The notes beneath the pieces were generated by a model. That model did no database searches, had not been told where the DNA came from, and was given only the letters and a program-made list of their open reading frames with translations. The position numbers were made by a program, and so were the translations under genes. From a virus, in the IMG/VR virus record IMGVR_UViG_3300029911_000017, positions 16,230 through 80,229 of that record: a DNA stretch of 64,000 bases; one strand, written 5' to 3'. Every line of letters starts with the position of its first letter. The stretch's first letter is position 1. Below are positions 14,632 to 23,704 of the stretch, in pieces.

Positions 14632-17127
14632 ATGTTTAAGAAATTCATAGCATCATCAATCCTATTATTTAGTTTAGTATCAATCCAGGCTAATATTATA
14701 TCAGTAGCTGTTATTACTGATACTAATGGGGTTTTAGCAGGTTCAAGTACTAATCTATTCCAGACCAATGCTCCGGCTTTGGCTGCAACACTGACTAATA
14801 GCACAGTGTTAGGATTTACCATACCTCAGAATATCCTTAGTAATAATGCTACTGGACCTGTAACCTTTAGTAATAATGTAACCGTGAACAACACACTATT
14901 GGTGAGTGGTAATTTTACGGCTACGAATGGCATTACACAGACAGCTAGTGAGACGATTTACGGACTAACTGGATTTGATTTCATTGGTGGCTTTCAGGCA
15001 ATTAATACAACTACTCGACAGCTTCGTGATTCTGGTGGAAACTTAGTAGCAACGTGGACGAATGGATTTAACCTCGTCGAGCCATCGAATCTAGGCGCTG
15101 GGACTAATCTGTCCGGCCCAAACATCGTCGGTATTATCAACCCGACCAATCTACCTTCGTTTGTCACTAATGGCGCATCACCAGCATTGAATCTGGTCAA
15201 CGCAACCAACTACTCGGTTTCCACCGCAACCGGCACGCTCCCAATCGCCAGCCTGCCAGGGAGTGTGGTGACGACGAATAACTACGTCAGCACAAATACT
15301 GCAATAACGATATATAATGACACTCTTGCCAGAACTTACTGCAATACAAATCATGTATCAGACATTGAAGCACAGTCATTTCTTACAACAGCTTGGAATG
15401 ATCAGTACGCATTAAGTGTCGCGTCTAATGTGGTGTCAGCTGGATGCTTTGATAGCCGGTTCAACCCCACCAATTACGATTTAATGCTGAACCCGATGAC
15501 AGTCCCATTGGGGGTGAGCTACGGTTTTACAGGCCCGAACATCAACGGAGCACGGGAGTCCGGAACCAACATTTTCACGGTCAACATTGCCCCATTAACT
15601 AATTTCTTTGCGGTCTTATGGTATTGGAATAATGCCAGCAATATGGATGCAAATAACCTTAACGAGGGTAATGGGGCGTGTCCATGGGTGGCACTTTATA
15701 ATACCAATAATTGGTCCGGCATTGCTGGTACGACCATTGACGTAAACCAAAATGAACAGATATGGGCAAGCCCATTTGGTACAAATTTCAACACTTATCA
15801 GAACCCATTTAATATTTCGACAAATCAAGCCAAGATCATGATGAATGGGCAGTACGATTCGCGCACACCGATGGGAATCCCTTATGTCATCGGCATTAGT
15901 GGTAACACCAATGGTCAAGCCAGTTATTGGTGCCAGTCGAAGCCTGGTTTCTTCACATTCGCGGCAGTGCCAACGAATGTCAACAACTTTGGTCCAGCAG
16001 GCGGCCCTTATAATCAATTATGGATTGGTGGTGCTGGAACCAATTTTGCCTTGAGTGCACCTGGGAACTTCATCACCAACGCCGTGGGCACTCTGGGTGG
16101 TTATATCCTGTACAATGTTAGTGCGGAAAATAACCCGTCTGTTGCTATCGCGGGATACAAATTTGCGACCGATTTAATGCGTTATCACTCGGCGGTTGAT
16201 TTTGGCGGGTCGAGTCTCATTAATTTTGCTGTACCTGCCAAGTTCGTCGGTCTGGGAAGCGGCATTGTCTACACCAACTCGATGCCTTATTTGTTCGCGG
16301 TCGAGAACCCAGACGTGCTGACGCTTGTTGATGCTTCGCCCGGAAGCACGATGGCGACCTATAACAATGAGGGTTATGGGACAAACTCTTGGAGTCCGGG
16401 TGCCATGACCAACCTAAACCGCTTGCGCTATCCCAGTGTAATATTTGAGACTGATGGGCCGCGCAACGATGCCTTTGCCAACACGTCCATTGCCAATATT
16501 ATCTCTTATTGGAACTCGTTTTATATCCCCTTATACAATGTGGGCATCCCAATTTGGTTAATAGATACACACTGGGACTACCGCTTTGGGGCGTCAACGA
16601 ATCTGTATTGGAAGAACGTGCAAGCGGCCTTGTATACCAACTTTCTGCAATCCATCGCCGGGGTAATCCGGGAGTCGGATTATGTGGGGTCAAATGTCGA
16701 GGCCGCATTTTCGGCCGACGTGCCCCCCATCCATCCTGACGCACGCACTCTTTTCGCGCACAATTTTAACCTCGGTTTCGCGGATCTCTGTGCATTCAAA
16801 CCGTGGCCGTATCCGAACTGGTCAGCAACATGGCTGAATTACAATTCCAGCATGGGGACGGTTGATGCCGGGATTCAGGGAATGCAACAGCTGTCGTTTC
16901 AATTGGGGGATACAAATGGCGCACAACGCACGACATTTGATGGAAGTGCATTGACCAATCTAGTATATCGCATTTACAACTTAACGAGTACTCCGACATG
17001 GTTTGGAATTTCTAACGTATCGCTTTTGTGGGAAAGCAACAATGCAGCAGGGACCGCTGTACCAATCGGATACAGAACGTACTTTGATGCTGGACAGGTG
17101 GCACATACAGCAGTGACTGGATTCTAA
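14632..17127 (+). CDS. Large secreted-type fibre with possible SGNH esterase domain
   Basis: Residues 1-20 (MFKKFIASSILLFSLVSIQA) look like a Sec signal peptide, and residues 21-60 resemble the start of the protein at 19268. Residues 60-200 are fibre-like Asn/Thr/Gly repeats. The GC-richer part (from about base 14900) encodes a roughly 550-residue domain. Near its C-terminal half are SPGST (about 571), TDGPRND (about 608-614) and DVPPIHPD (about 696-703), an order that fits the Ser, Asn and Asp/His blocks of SGNH esterases. Such a domain could deacetylate surface glycans. The family match is tentative; the shift of base composition suggests transfer. Confidence 0.6.
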   Translation: MFKKFIASSILLFSLVSIQANIISVAVITDTNGVLAGSSTNLFQTNAPALAATLTNSTVLGFTIPQNILSNNATGPVTFSNNVTVNNTLLVSGNFTATNGITQTASETIYGLTGFDFIGGFQAINTTTRQLRDSGGNLVATWTNGFNLVEPSNLGAGTNLSGPNIVGIINPTNLPSFVTNGASPALNLVNATNYSVSTATGTLPIASLPGSVVTTNNYVSTNTAITIYNDTLARTYCNTNHVSDIEAQSFLTTAWNDQYALSVASNVVSAGCFDSRFNPTNYDLMLNPMTVPLGVSYGFTGPNINGARESGTNIFTVNIAPLTNFFAVLWYWNNASNMDANNLNEGNGACPWVALYNTNNWSGIAGTTIDVNQNEQIWASPFGTNFNTYQNPFNISTNQAKIMMNGQYDSRTPMGIPYVIGISGNTNGQASYWCQSKPGFFTFAAVPTNVNNFGPAGGPYNQLWIGGAGTNFALSAPGNFITNAVGTLGGYILYNVSAENNPSVAIAGYKFATDLMRYHSAVDFGGSSLINFAVPAKFVGLGSGIVYTNSMPYLFAVENPDVLTLVDASPGSTMATYNNEGYGTNSWSPGAMTNLNRLRYPSVIFETDGPRNDAFANTSIANIISYWNSFYIPLYNVGIPIWLIDTHWDYRFGASTNLYWKNVQAALYTNFLQSIAGVIRESDYVGSNVEAAFSADVPPIHPDARTLFAHNFNLGFADLCAFKPWPYPNWSATWLNYNSSMGTVDAGIQGMQQLSFQLGDTNGAQRTTFDGSALTNLVYRIYNLTSTPTWFGISNVSLLWESNNAAGTAVPIGYRTYFDAGQVAHTAVTGF

Positions 17128-17129
17128 CT

Positions 17130-17177
17130 ATGACCCTAACCACCGCAATCCTGTTTTTGACCAATATTATTAAGTGA
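17130..17177 (+). CDS. Possible 15-residue hydrophobic peptide
   Basis: In the 75-bp gap after the large fibre gene an ATG opens a frame for a hydrophobic peptide (MTLTTAILFLTNIIK). It may be a remnant of a longer membrane protein or chance. The rest of the gap shows no promoter or hairpin I can support. Confidence 0.2.
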   Translation: MTLTTAILFLTNIIK

Positions 17178-17202
17178 ATTCCGAAATCAGACTTAAATTA
17201 AA

Positions 17203-19035
17203 ATGAAGATCGTGAATCAAGTATTTATTCTATTATTGTTATCAATTAACTATATTTTAGCTTCTACCTCCATACCTAATGAGTATTGGGTATCTACAGT
17301 TAATACCGGTAATATCTTTCCTACTAATGGTACTATAGATAATCCATTAGACGGTTCAAATAATACTAATTTCGATTTGAATATGGGTCTAATCCCAGCA
17401 AATTCTACTATTCACTTATTAACAGGTACATTCCAAACTAAAGGATCGTGGCAAGGATATGGATTAAAGTCTGGACAGAAAGTATGCGGTAGTGGCATTG
17501 ATAATACTATAGTCCAATTAGTAGCACCAACTTTTGTAGGAGGTTCAGGAGTATCAGTAATGGGAAATTTTGGTTCAGTTACTAACAATGAGATACAAGA
17601 CTTAACTATAGATTGTAATGTAAGTAATGTTTTAGATACATATAGTGGAGTTGGATTGATTGGTACAGAAAATAGTATAAGAAGAGTTAAGGTAATTAAC
17701 TGCGGTAAATTTGGTGGCAATAGTGAGGCTTGGGGAATAGTGATAGCAAATTATTATTTACCAGACAGTATAGGAAATATTATAGAAGAATGTGAAGTAT
17801 CTCAGTATAGGGGTGGTGGAGGTATCACTAGTATAGCATTAGCAGGTGGTGGAGATAATTTTGGTAGTAATTCAGAACCAGCTCAAACTATATCTGGTAT
17901 TATAAGAAATAATAAAGTTATATTAGTTAGTACAAATTATCCTATATATTCAAAAGGTTCATGGTTTGGTATCGGTTTAGGTGGTTGGCAGCATGATGTA
18001 TTGATTGAAGGCAATTATCTAGAAGGTTGTGACGTTGGCATACCTGGAGATACGGGTTGGGCACATAATGTAATAATTCAAAATAATCAAATACTGGATT
18101 GTGATTACGGAGTAGAAGCTATAGGATTTGATAGAGTTAATATAACTATAGCCAATAATCATGTAAGGATATTAAGTTTCTTTAATAACTCAACTAATGT
18201 AGGAGCTGAACCATTTCCTCCCTGTGCATTCTATTTTTATCCAGGAACTATATATACTTCATTTACGAACATCTGGATAACAGGGAATGTAGTTGAATAT
18301 GTAGCAGGTGTATCTAATGCAATCTGGCAAGGATTCGTAGCTGGTGGGGCATTTACTGGATTAAATGTAAGCGGTAATAGTTATGATAGTTCAATGAATT
18401 ATAATATATTTACCTGGGCACCTTCCATTAATGTAGCTATTCATAACAATACAGATTTATTCGGAAATCCAATGCTAGGTATAGGTACTAATATATTCAC
18501 TGATCCTATAAATGTGAGGAATGATTTAACTGTAAATGGTGCTATAACAGGTAATGGGTCTACTATAACAAATATTAATACTACTAATTTGGTTGGGTTT
18601 ATAACATCTTCATTAATATCAGGTAACTACTCTAATATAGTTAACTTTACAAGTACTAGTAATACATTCATAGGTAATTATATAGGTAATGGAGTTAATC
18701 TTACTAATCTAACCGCCTCCAATCTATTACCTGGAACTTATTCTAATAACTTTACCGGTACTTTTAGTGGGAGTGGACTTAATCTAACTAATTTAAATAC
18801 TACTAACCTAAATAAGGGTACAATTAGTTCTTCATTGATTTCTGGCACATATTCCAATACAATTAATCTTAACAACAATACTAATAAGTTAACTGGTACA
18901 TTTTCAGGTAATGGTAGTGGAGTTACAAATATACCTTATCTAGGATTAATAGGTGGATTGACAACTAATGAAGTAATATCATCTAATATAACTCTAGTAT
19001 ATAGTAATGGGGTATTAGTAGGTATTAAGAAATAA
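17203..19035 (+). CDS. Tail spike with right-handed beta-helix and signal peptide
   Basis: A signal-peptide-like N-terminus (VNQVFILLLLSINYILA) precedes a Gly/Asn-rich domain with short repeated strands (TIDCN, IEGNYLEGCDVG, IIQNNQILDCDYG) typical of right-handed parallel beta-helix polysaccharide-binding or -degrading proteins. Residues from about 440 form repeats of the form GNG-x-x-LTNLN-x-x-NL, as in trimeric fibres. The gene is AT-rich throughout, unlike its two large neighbours. It probably recognises or cleaves a host glycan. Catalytic residues cannot be assigned by eye. Confidence 0.7.
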   Translation: MKIVNQVFILLLLSINYILASTSIPNEYWVSTVNTGNIFPTNGTIDNPLDGSNNTNFDLNMGLIPANSTIHLLTGTFQTKGSWQGYGLKSGQKVCGSGIDNTIVQLVAPTFVGGSGVSVMGNFGSVTNNEIQDLTIDCNVSNVLDTYSGVGLIGTENSIRRVKVINCGKFGGNSEAWGIVIANYYLPDSIGNIIEECEVSQYRGGGGITSIALAGGGDNFGSNSEPAQTISGIIRNNKVILVSTNYPIYSKGSWFGIGLGGWQHDVLIEGNYLEGCDVGIPGDTGWAHNVIIQNNQILDCDYGVEAIGFDRVNITIANNHVRILSFFNNSTNVGAEPFPPCAFYFYPGTIYTSFTNIWITGNVVEYVAGVSNAIWQGFVAGGAFTGLNVSGNSYDSSMNYNIFTWAPSINVAIHNNTDLFGNPMLGIGTNIFTDPINVRNDLTVNGAITGNGSTITNINTTNLVGFITSSLISGNYSNIVNFTSTSNTFIGNYIGNGVNLTNLTASNLLPGTYSNNFTGTFSGSGLNLTNLNTTNLNKGTISSSLISGTYSNTINLNNNTNKLTGTFSGNGSGVTNIPYLGLIGGLTTNEVISSNITLVYSNGVLVGIKK

Positions 19036-19036
19036 T

Positions 19037-19264
19037 ATGAATACGAACGAAATTCAATTAGCACAACAAATAGCTAGTGCAGCAGGTTATCATTTAAGTG
19101 GTTATGAAGTAGCATTACTACTTGCACTCCCTCACACACTCTATCTTCATATCTGGGCTTGTATTAAGTTCTGGACTCAATTAGGTGGGTGGAAGGGTGT
19201 TAGTCTATTCTTTAAAACTGGTACTTTAAATCCAGAGATAATTGAGGAAGTTAAACCGAAATAA
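19037..19264 (+). CDS. Small protein with one hydrophobic segment
   Basis: A 75-residue protein with an amphipathic N-terminus and one hydrophobic stretch (VALLLALPHTLYLHIWACI, residues about 25-43), then an acidic tail. Placed between two spike genes, it might be a holin-like or membrane-anchored protein; a structural adaptor is also possible. No family is recognised. Confidence 0.6.
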   Translation: MNTNEIQLAQQIASAAGYHLSGYEVALLLALPHTLYLHIWACIKFWTQLGGWKGVSLFFKTGTLNPEIIEEVKPK

Positions 19265-19267
19265 TTT

Positions 19268-21160
19268 ATGTTTAAGAAATATTTAATACCGTTAGCTTTA
19301 TTATTTAATGTATTTTGCGTTAAAGCCCAACTAGTAGATTTGGAAGTTGTTACTGATACTAACGAAGTTCTGCTAGGTCAAAGTACAAATATATTTGCCT
19401 CCAACTCTATTCCTTTTAATGCTGCAGTAAATGCTAGTAGCCCTACAATTGTGACTAATTTTACCTTTATTTCACCGATGCAATATGGTGCAGTTGGTAA
19501 CGGTATAGCAAATGATACTTTGGCTTTGAGCAATTCAGTTACCGCCATGAACGCGGGCAACATCCTGGTATGGGATGGGCAGGGGCAGACGTATTATATC
19601 ACCTCTGGAGTTGCTTGGACTAGGGGACATATTGAAATTAGGAATGCAACCATAGTAGTCCCTAGTAATTTCGTTGGGTCTGTGTTTATACACAGCCAAT
19701 CAATACAAGGACAGTTAGGCAATGGAGCTTATTATCACGGTCTAACAATTGAGAGACAAGGAACAAATGCCCCCGATCCATCCGTTGTAGGTATCCAAAA
19801 TGGGGTATTAGGATTTAGCTATTTCGAAGATTTAAAAACAGAATTTGTTCACTTTTCAAACCTCTGGAGGAATGTAGAGATTATTAATACACCGCAATTC
19901 GATATTAGACATTGTATGATGGGTAACTGTTGGAGCAACAAGGTTTATGTGGCCCAGTCGGTTGCACAATCGCAGACGTCGAGCGAGGGCGGTGACGAGA
20001 GCATAATCACGCTGAACGACATGAACACCCTGGATGACAATAACTCGTCACCGACCAGCGTTGTTGATTCACAGCGTCATAATTGCATCGACATCCAGCT
20101 AGATGCGTACTGCATCCATCTAGAGGTCAGCTACAATAACGGCGGCAGCGATAAGCAAGCTTTCAAAGTGTCGCCCTGGGTGGGTGGATCAACGATCTTT
20201 TTCCGGGGTGGCGAATATGAAGGGATGTTTGCGAGCTATCCCACAAATCTGTGCCAGTTCGAAATCTGGAACTCAGTAGTGCACTTCGAGGATTGCCACA
20301 TTGCGGGGAACGGTGTCTTTGGAACAAGTAATTATCTTGCCGCAATTGGTTTGTACGCGACGAACGGTCAGCATATCTCTTTCCGGTCGGACACGTTTAC
20401 CGGCCAGCTGCCGAATGAGACGAACGTATTCGATATTTGGACGGCAGACGGATTCATGGGCAACATTGATTTTTTGCAATATCCGCAATATTTATCTGCA
20501 AACACATGTGGTTTTACGTGGCATACAAACTTGAATGATGTAGGGGTAAATTATCCGATTCAAGGGACGGTGCCGGCAGTAATTAGCGGGACAAATACGG
20601 TAGTTTGGGCGCCAGGCCAAGGCACGGTAACAATTGGGGCGGCAGGATGTATGGTTGCAGTGAATGAAAACGGCGTAGGACAATATTGCACGTTTGGCAA
20701 TTCAGCGAATTTTAATAACGGTTTTTTGTCGCTTGGGAATGCTTATTTTAATAACGGAGTCACGGAAAACGGAGGAAGACCAGACATGTCGGTCAATGCT
20801 CCTTATTCTCACGTCTTAGACTTTTTTGTGCAATCATCAGGTTTATCAGATTCACACTGGGTTAACGGGACAAATTGGGTAGCAGATGTTGTTGATTATA
20901 CCAATCAAGCTAATGTATTTGCTGGTTCAATCGGAATATTAGGTACTAATCAAGCAACTATGACCTCTACCGGTTATACTAACAATAATACCTATGATGT
21001 TAGAGTATTCAATCTTCAAGGTACAACTATCATATTTAGTAATAACGTTAGTACCGCCAATGCTATTATAGGTACGATTGCTGTTAATAATGATTTCCTT
21101 ACTCTACATCCTCACGAAATGTTATATGGTACTGGTATGACTGGTAGTATCATACAATAA
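19268..21160 (+). CDS. Pectate-lyase-like tail spike with signal peptide
   Basis: It starts with MFKKYLIPLALLFNVFCVKA, followed by VVTDTNEVLLGQSTNIF, closely resembling the start of the protein at 14632. Residues about 70-95 (FISPMQYGAVGNGIANDTLA) are the classic opening of pectate-lyase-3 type beta-helices in phage spikes. Bases from about 19530 to 20880 are markedly GC-richer than both ends of the same gene, consistent with exchange of the receptor-specific domain. The AT-rich last 90 residues end LHPHEMLYGTGMTGSIIQ and may be a trimerisation or anchoring domain. Confidence 0.75.
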   Translation: MFKKYLIPLALLFNVFCVKAQLVDLEVVTDTNEVLLGQSTNIFASNSIPFNAAVNASSPTIVTNFTFISPMQYGAVGNGIANDTLALSNSVTAMNAGNILVWDGQGQTYYITSGVAWTRGHIEIRNATIVVPSNFVGSVFIHSQSIQGQLGNGAYYHGLTIERQGTNAPDPSVVGIQNGVLGFSYFEDLKTEFVHFSNLWRNVEIINTPQFDIRHCMMGNCWSNKVYVAQSVAQSQTSSEGGDESIITLNDMNTLDDNNSSPTSVVDSQRHNCIDIQLDAYCIHLEVSYNNGGSDKQAFKVSPWVGGSTIFFRGGEYEGMFASYPTNLCQFEIWNSVVHFEDCHIAGNGVFGTSNYLAAIGLYATNGQHISFRSDTFTGQLPNETNVFDIWTADGFMGNIDFLQYPQYLSANTCGFTWHTNLNDVGVNYPIQGTVPAVISGTNTVVWAPGQGTVTIGAAGCMVAVNENGVGQYCTFGNSANFNNGFLSLGNAYFNNGVTENGGRPDMSVNAPYSHVLDFFVQSSGLSDSHWVNGTNWVADVVDYTNQANVFAGSIGILGTNQATMTSTGYTNNNTYDVRVFNLQGTTIIFSNNVSTANAIIGTIAVNNDFLTLHPHEMLYGTGMTGSIIQ

Positions 21161-21161
21161 G

Positions 21162-21266
21162 ATGTTCAATCTAGTTCATCAGTATATGAGGTATGATGGT
21201 AGCCTTAATTGGTGGGAGCATGCCTGGTTTATTGAATGGAAAAGACTGGCTAATATCTCTTCTTGA
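21162..21266 (+). CDS. Possible 34-residue aromatic-rich ORF
   Basis: An ATG right after the spike stop opens 34 codons (MFNLVHQYMRYDGSLNWWEH...). Its strong aromatic content (Trp, Tyr, Phe) is unusual for chance translation of AT-rich DNA. No match recognised. Confidence 0.4.
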   Translation: MFNLVHQYMRYDGSLNWWEHAWFIEWKRLANISS

Positions 21267-21298
21267 CTAGTTCTTTATTTCATCATAGTATTTCAATT

Positions 21299-21532
21299 AT
21301 GAATAAAGGATATTTACTTACAATACCGGAAGAGGTCACATTAACTCCAGAAGTGTTTAAGCAGATGATGAATCAATATAAACATTATAGGAGTGTTTCA
21401 TATACATTTAGTAAGAAACATACTAATGATATTCTCAATTATAGGAAGTCTTCAGGAAAGAGTAATATAATCCCTGGTAATGTATATAATCTGCCTATTA
21501 CTTATAACGCAGATATTACTGGCGTTAAATAG
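21299..21532 (+). CDS. Small hypothetical protein at strand switch
   Basis: The start is placed at ATG 21299 (MNKGYLLTIPEEV), because the longer frame would use a TTG at 21263. The 77-residue product is basic in its middle part. It is the last + strand gene and its end overlaps the convergent gene by 8 bp. Function unknown. Confidence 0.6.
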   Translation: MNKGYLLTIPEEVTLTPEVFKQMMNQYKHYRSVSYTFSKKHTNDILNYRKSSGKSNIIPGNVYNLPITYNADITGVK

Positions 21533-21791
21533 GAAGATAAATCGGCCTTCTAGTCATTCTGGCATTACAGTTATAACTAACTTTATTAGTTTGTGTAAAG
21601 CCAGAAGTATTAATTATCCTGGCATGACTACGATAACAATGCTCAGAAGTTTTATATACCAAGGTATTCTCTCTCCAAACCGGTTGCCCTAACTCACACA
21701 ATCCTAGAATACCAGGCATTACAGGATTAATAGGTGGTATTATAGCTGGACTACCTAATTCCGGCTCGCCATATTCAATAGTTCCTATCAT
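21525..21791 (-). CDS. Small hypothetical protein, last of the structural module
   Basis: An 88-residue protein with a Pro/Gly-rich start (GSPAIIPPINPVMPGI) and a cysteine/arginine-containing remainder. It begins two bases after the stop of the upstream gene, as expected of a real member of this tandem series. No family is recognised. Confidence 0.55.
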   Translation of the reverse strand: MIGTIEYGEPELGSPAIIPPINPVMPGILGLCELGQPVWRENTLVYKTSEHCYRSHARIINTSGFTQTNKVSYNCNARMTRRPIYLPI

Positions 21792-21792
21792 A

Positions 21793-22164
21793 TTAGTTAT
21801 TGAACATTTTAGGGAATTTATCGAATTGGGTAGGAACGTTTAACTTCACCTTATTATCTAACAATCTTTCATTAAAGAAGGTAGATATATTACTCCCTCT
21901 AGGTCTCATATTTTTAGATAGAATAGAAGCAAGAATAAGTCTAGGTCTATTAACTACTCCTCCTACTACCTTATAAGCAGCATAGCCTAGTAAATTCTGT
22001 CTCGGGTCTCTAATATTGCTATAATAGTTCTTTCCAGTAAGTTTCTTATACCCACCAGAATACCACATCTTATCAGCAGCTCTTTGTAAAGCACTGACAG
22101 ATTCTGGACTGAGGTTTAGTCTTTCTTTGCCTCTCTCCTCTGCATGATAAGGTTTAATATTCAT
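21793..22164 (-). CDS. Hypothetical basic protein
   Basis: A 123-residue protein beginning NIKPYHAEERGKERLNLS. The H-x-x-x-R...R-x-x-L-S phrase is seen in some small nuclease or toxin-like domains, but the position after tail genes argues for a virion or assembly role. The start overlaps the preceding stop by four bases. Confidence 0.6.
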   Translation of the reverse strand: MNIKPYHAEERGKERLNLSPESVSALQRAADKMWYSGGYKKLTGKNYYSNIRDPRQNLLGYAAYKVVGGVVNRPRLILASILSKNMRPRGSNISTFFNERLLDNKVKLNVPTQFDKFPKMFNN

Positions 22165-22628
22165 CCTGCACTAAAATATTGAATACCTACATAATTAGGT
22201 ATTGGTCTACCTACATCATTATTACAGTATCTATTATTGATATTGATATTAAAGTAATTACTACTAGCTGCAGGAGTGATCGAAAATACTAGCTGTGTCA
22301 AAACATGTCTAGTATTAACATCTCGATCTGTAGAGCCGGCTAGCGTTAAATAGTATATACCTGGCAGAAAGGTTTGTGCAGTACTAGCTCTTATCTTTAT
22401 AATAACAAATCCATCTTCTAATACTATGCCATCATCTCTAGAACCTTCCCAGACTAGACCCGGACCATCTAATTCAGCTTTAAGATATGCATGTAATGTA
22501 TATTTAGCAGTATCTATCAGTTCAAAAATAGGAATAATAATATTATCTCCTTGATAGTGGTTAGGAGCTTCTTGTTTCACACCATACATTTCAAATTGGG
22601 TTGGCAAGTAATTTGGTAACTCTTTCAT
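22161..22628 (-). CDS. Probable tail protein, beta-rich
   Basis: The 155 residues show regular strands (GDNIIIPIFELIDTAKYTL, FVIIKIRAS, GIYYLTLAG), like immunoglobulin-like or baseplate-associated beta domains. The C-terminus is Asn-rich. It lies directly downstream of the tandem tail family at 22955-28504 and is probably a peripheral tail part. Confidence 0.6.
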   Translation of the reverse strand: MKELPNYLPTQFEMYGVKQEAPNHYQGDNIIIPIFELIDTAKYTLHAYLKAELDGPGLVWEGSRDDGIVLEDGFVIIKIRASTAQTFLPGIYYLTLAGSTDRDVNTRHVLTQLVFSITPAASSNYFNININNRYCNNDVGRPIPNYVGIQYFSAG

Positions 22629-22646
22629 AATTCATTATAGCTTAAT

Positions 22647-22958
22647 CTAGATACACTTCAAAGTAGTTTTACCAGAGCTATCTCTAGTATAATAACAGAT
22701 TTTATCCACTTTTAATATAGTTTTTGCAACTATATGATCACCCTGGCTTAACATATCTAGACTGCGTTCAAAGGTGTTCTTATTAGCAGCATAGACTGGT
22801 CCAGCACTACAACCACAACCACTCTTCTTTACTGCATCCTGGGCTTTCTTAGCTATGTCTTTAATAGGAGTAAGACTAGATAAGGCCATTAATTGAGGAT
22901 ATTGGCTTAATAGTCTTATTACATGGTCTATTCCACTTATAGTATAACTGTTACTCAT
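22647..22958 (-). CDS. Hypothetical protein with CGC motif
   Basis: A 103-residue protein with a helical N-terminal half, a KSGCGCSAGP turn in the middle and a beta-like end with two more cysteines (KICYYTRDSSGKTTLKCI). The cysteine pair could form a disulphide or bind metal. Overlaps the preceding gene by four bases. Confidence 0.6.
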   Translation of the reverse strand: MSNSYTISGIDHVIRLLSQYPQLMALSSLTPIKDIAKKAQDAVKKSGCGCSAGPVYAANKNTFERSLDMLSQGDHIVAKTILKVDKICYYTRDSSGKTTLKCI

Positions 22959-23704
22959 ATTGTAGGAGGGTTAGGTAGGGTTGTAGGAAGTATATCTGTA
23001 ATGTTAAAATCCAACCCAATATAAACACGACTATTGTTAATATCATCGTATACTTTAAAGTGATTCCCTGCTTTTATATAGATTGGGTTGCCAGTATTTG
23101 AGGGACTAGCTCCATTAACCGTACTAACTATGCTGCTACAATCATTTACTACACCTTTAATATTGATACAAGGTAGTGGATGTCCTTCATTTCTACCCAC
23201 TTCTATACTTAATTCTTGTTTTTCTGGTAATAAAGTTAATTGATATCCATCACTTAAACTCACATTTCCAGTAAGATTATTCCCATTTATATTAAGATTA
23301 GTCAGACCTAAAGTGTTGGGGTAAATCTCTATCAAAGTAGTAGGTTCAAATACAGCATTGACATTAAAGGTAAGATTATTTGATATGTGGGTTGCATCTC
23401 CTACTACTAATAAACTATTACTACTATTTCTTACATAATAAGGATAAGTTGCAGTAAGATAGTTAGGTATCGTAAATACAGGTTGTCCAGTTATGTTTAT
23501 GGATAATGCAGTAGTTGTAATTATGGTATTTAAAGTAACCGAACTAGGCACACTACTATAGAATAAGCAGGCATCAAGTATCAATGGTTTAATATATATT
23601 GTAGTACTCCCTGTAGTGATTGAATAAGGACTATTTGCTACTAAAGGATAATCCCTTAAAGCATTTTCATTCAGCCACTCTAATATTGTTGAACTATTAC
23701 TCAT
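22955..23704 (-). CDS. Tail protein of the R-x-YP family, copy 5
   Basis: The N-terminus ILEWLNENALRDYPLV matches the gene at 27635 (LDYLNTNSLRNYPIK), followed by LILDACL in place of LIVDLVL. The rest is beta-rich with Asn/Ser/Thr loops, including an INIKG / VNGASPSNTGNPI segment echoed in the relatives. It probably forms a peripheral tail or baseplate attachment. It overlaps its upstream neighbour by eight bases. Confidence 0.7.
   Translation of the reverse strand: MSNSSTILEWLNENALRDYPLVANSPYSITTGSTTIYIKPLILDACLFYSSVPSSVTLNTIITTTALSINITGQPVFTIPNYLTATYPYYVRNSSNSLLVVGDATHISNNLTFNVNAVFEPTTLIEIYPNTLGLTNLNINGNNLTGNVSLSDGYQLTLLPEKQELSIEVGRNEGHPLPCINIKGVVNDCSSIVSTVNGASPSNTGNPIYIKAGNHFKVYDDINNSRVYIGLDFNITDILPTTLPNPPTI

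Noticed and set aside
15616-16017. Antisense frames inside the GC-richer fibre domain (also 16499-16744, 20273-20534)
   Set aside because: They arise because GC-richer DNA has fewer stops; no start context or recognisable protein features.
21263-21298. TTG start that would extend the gene at 21299
   Set aside because: It overlaps the end of a possible upstream ORF, and an ATG follows 36 bases later with a better-looking N-terminus.
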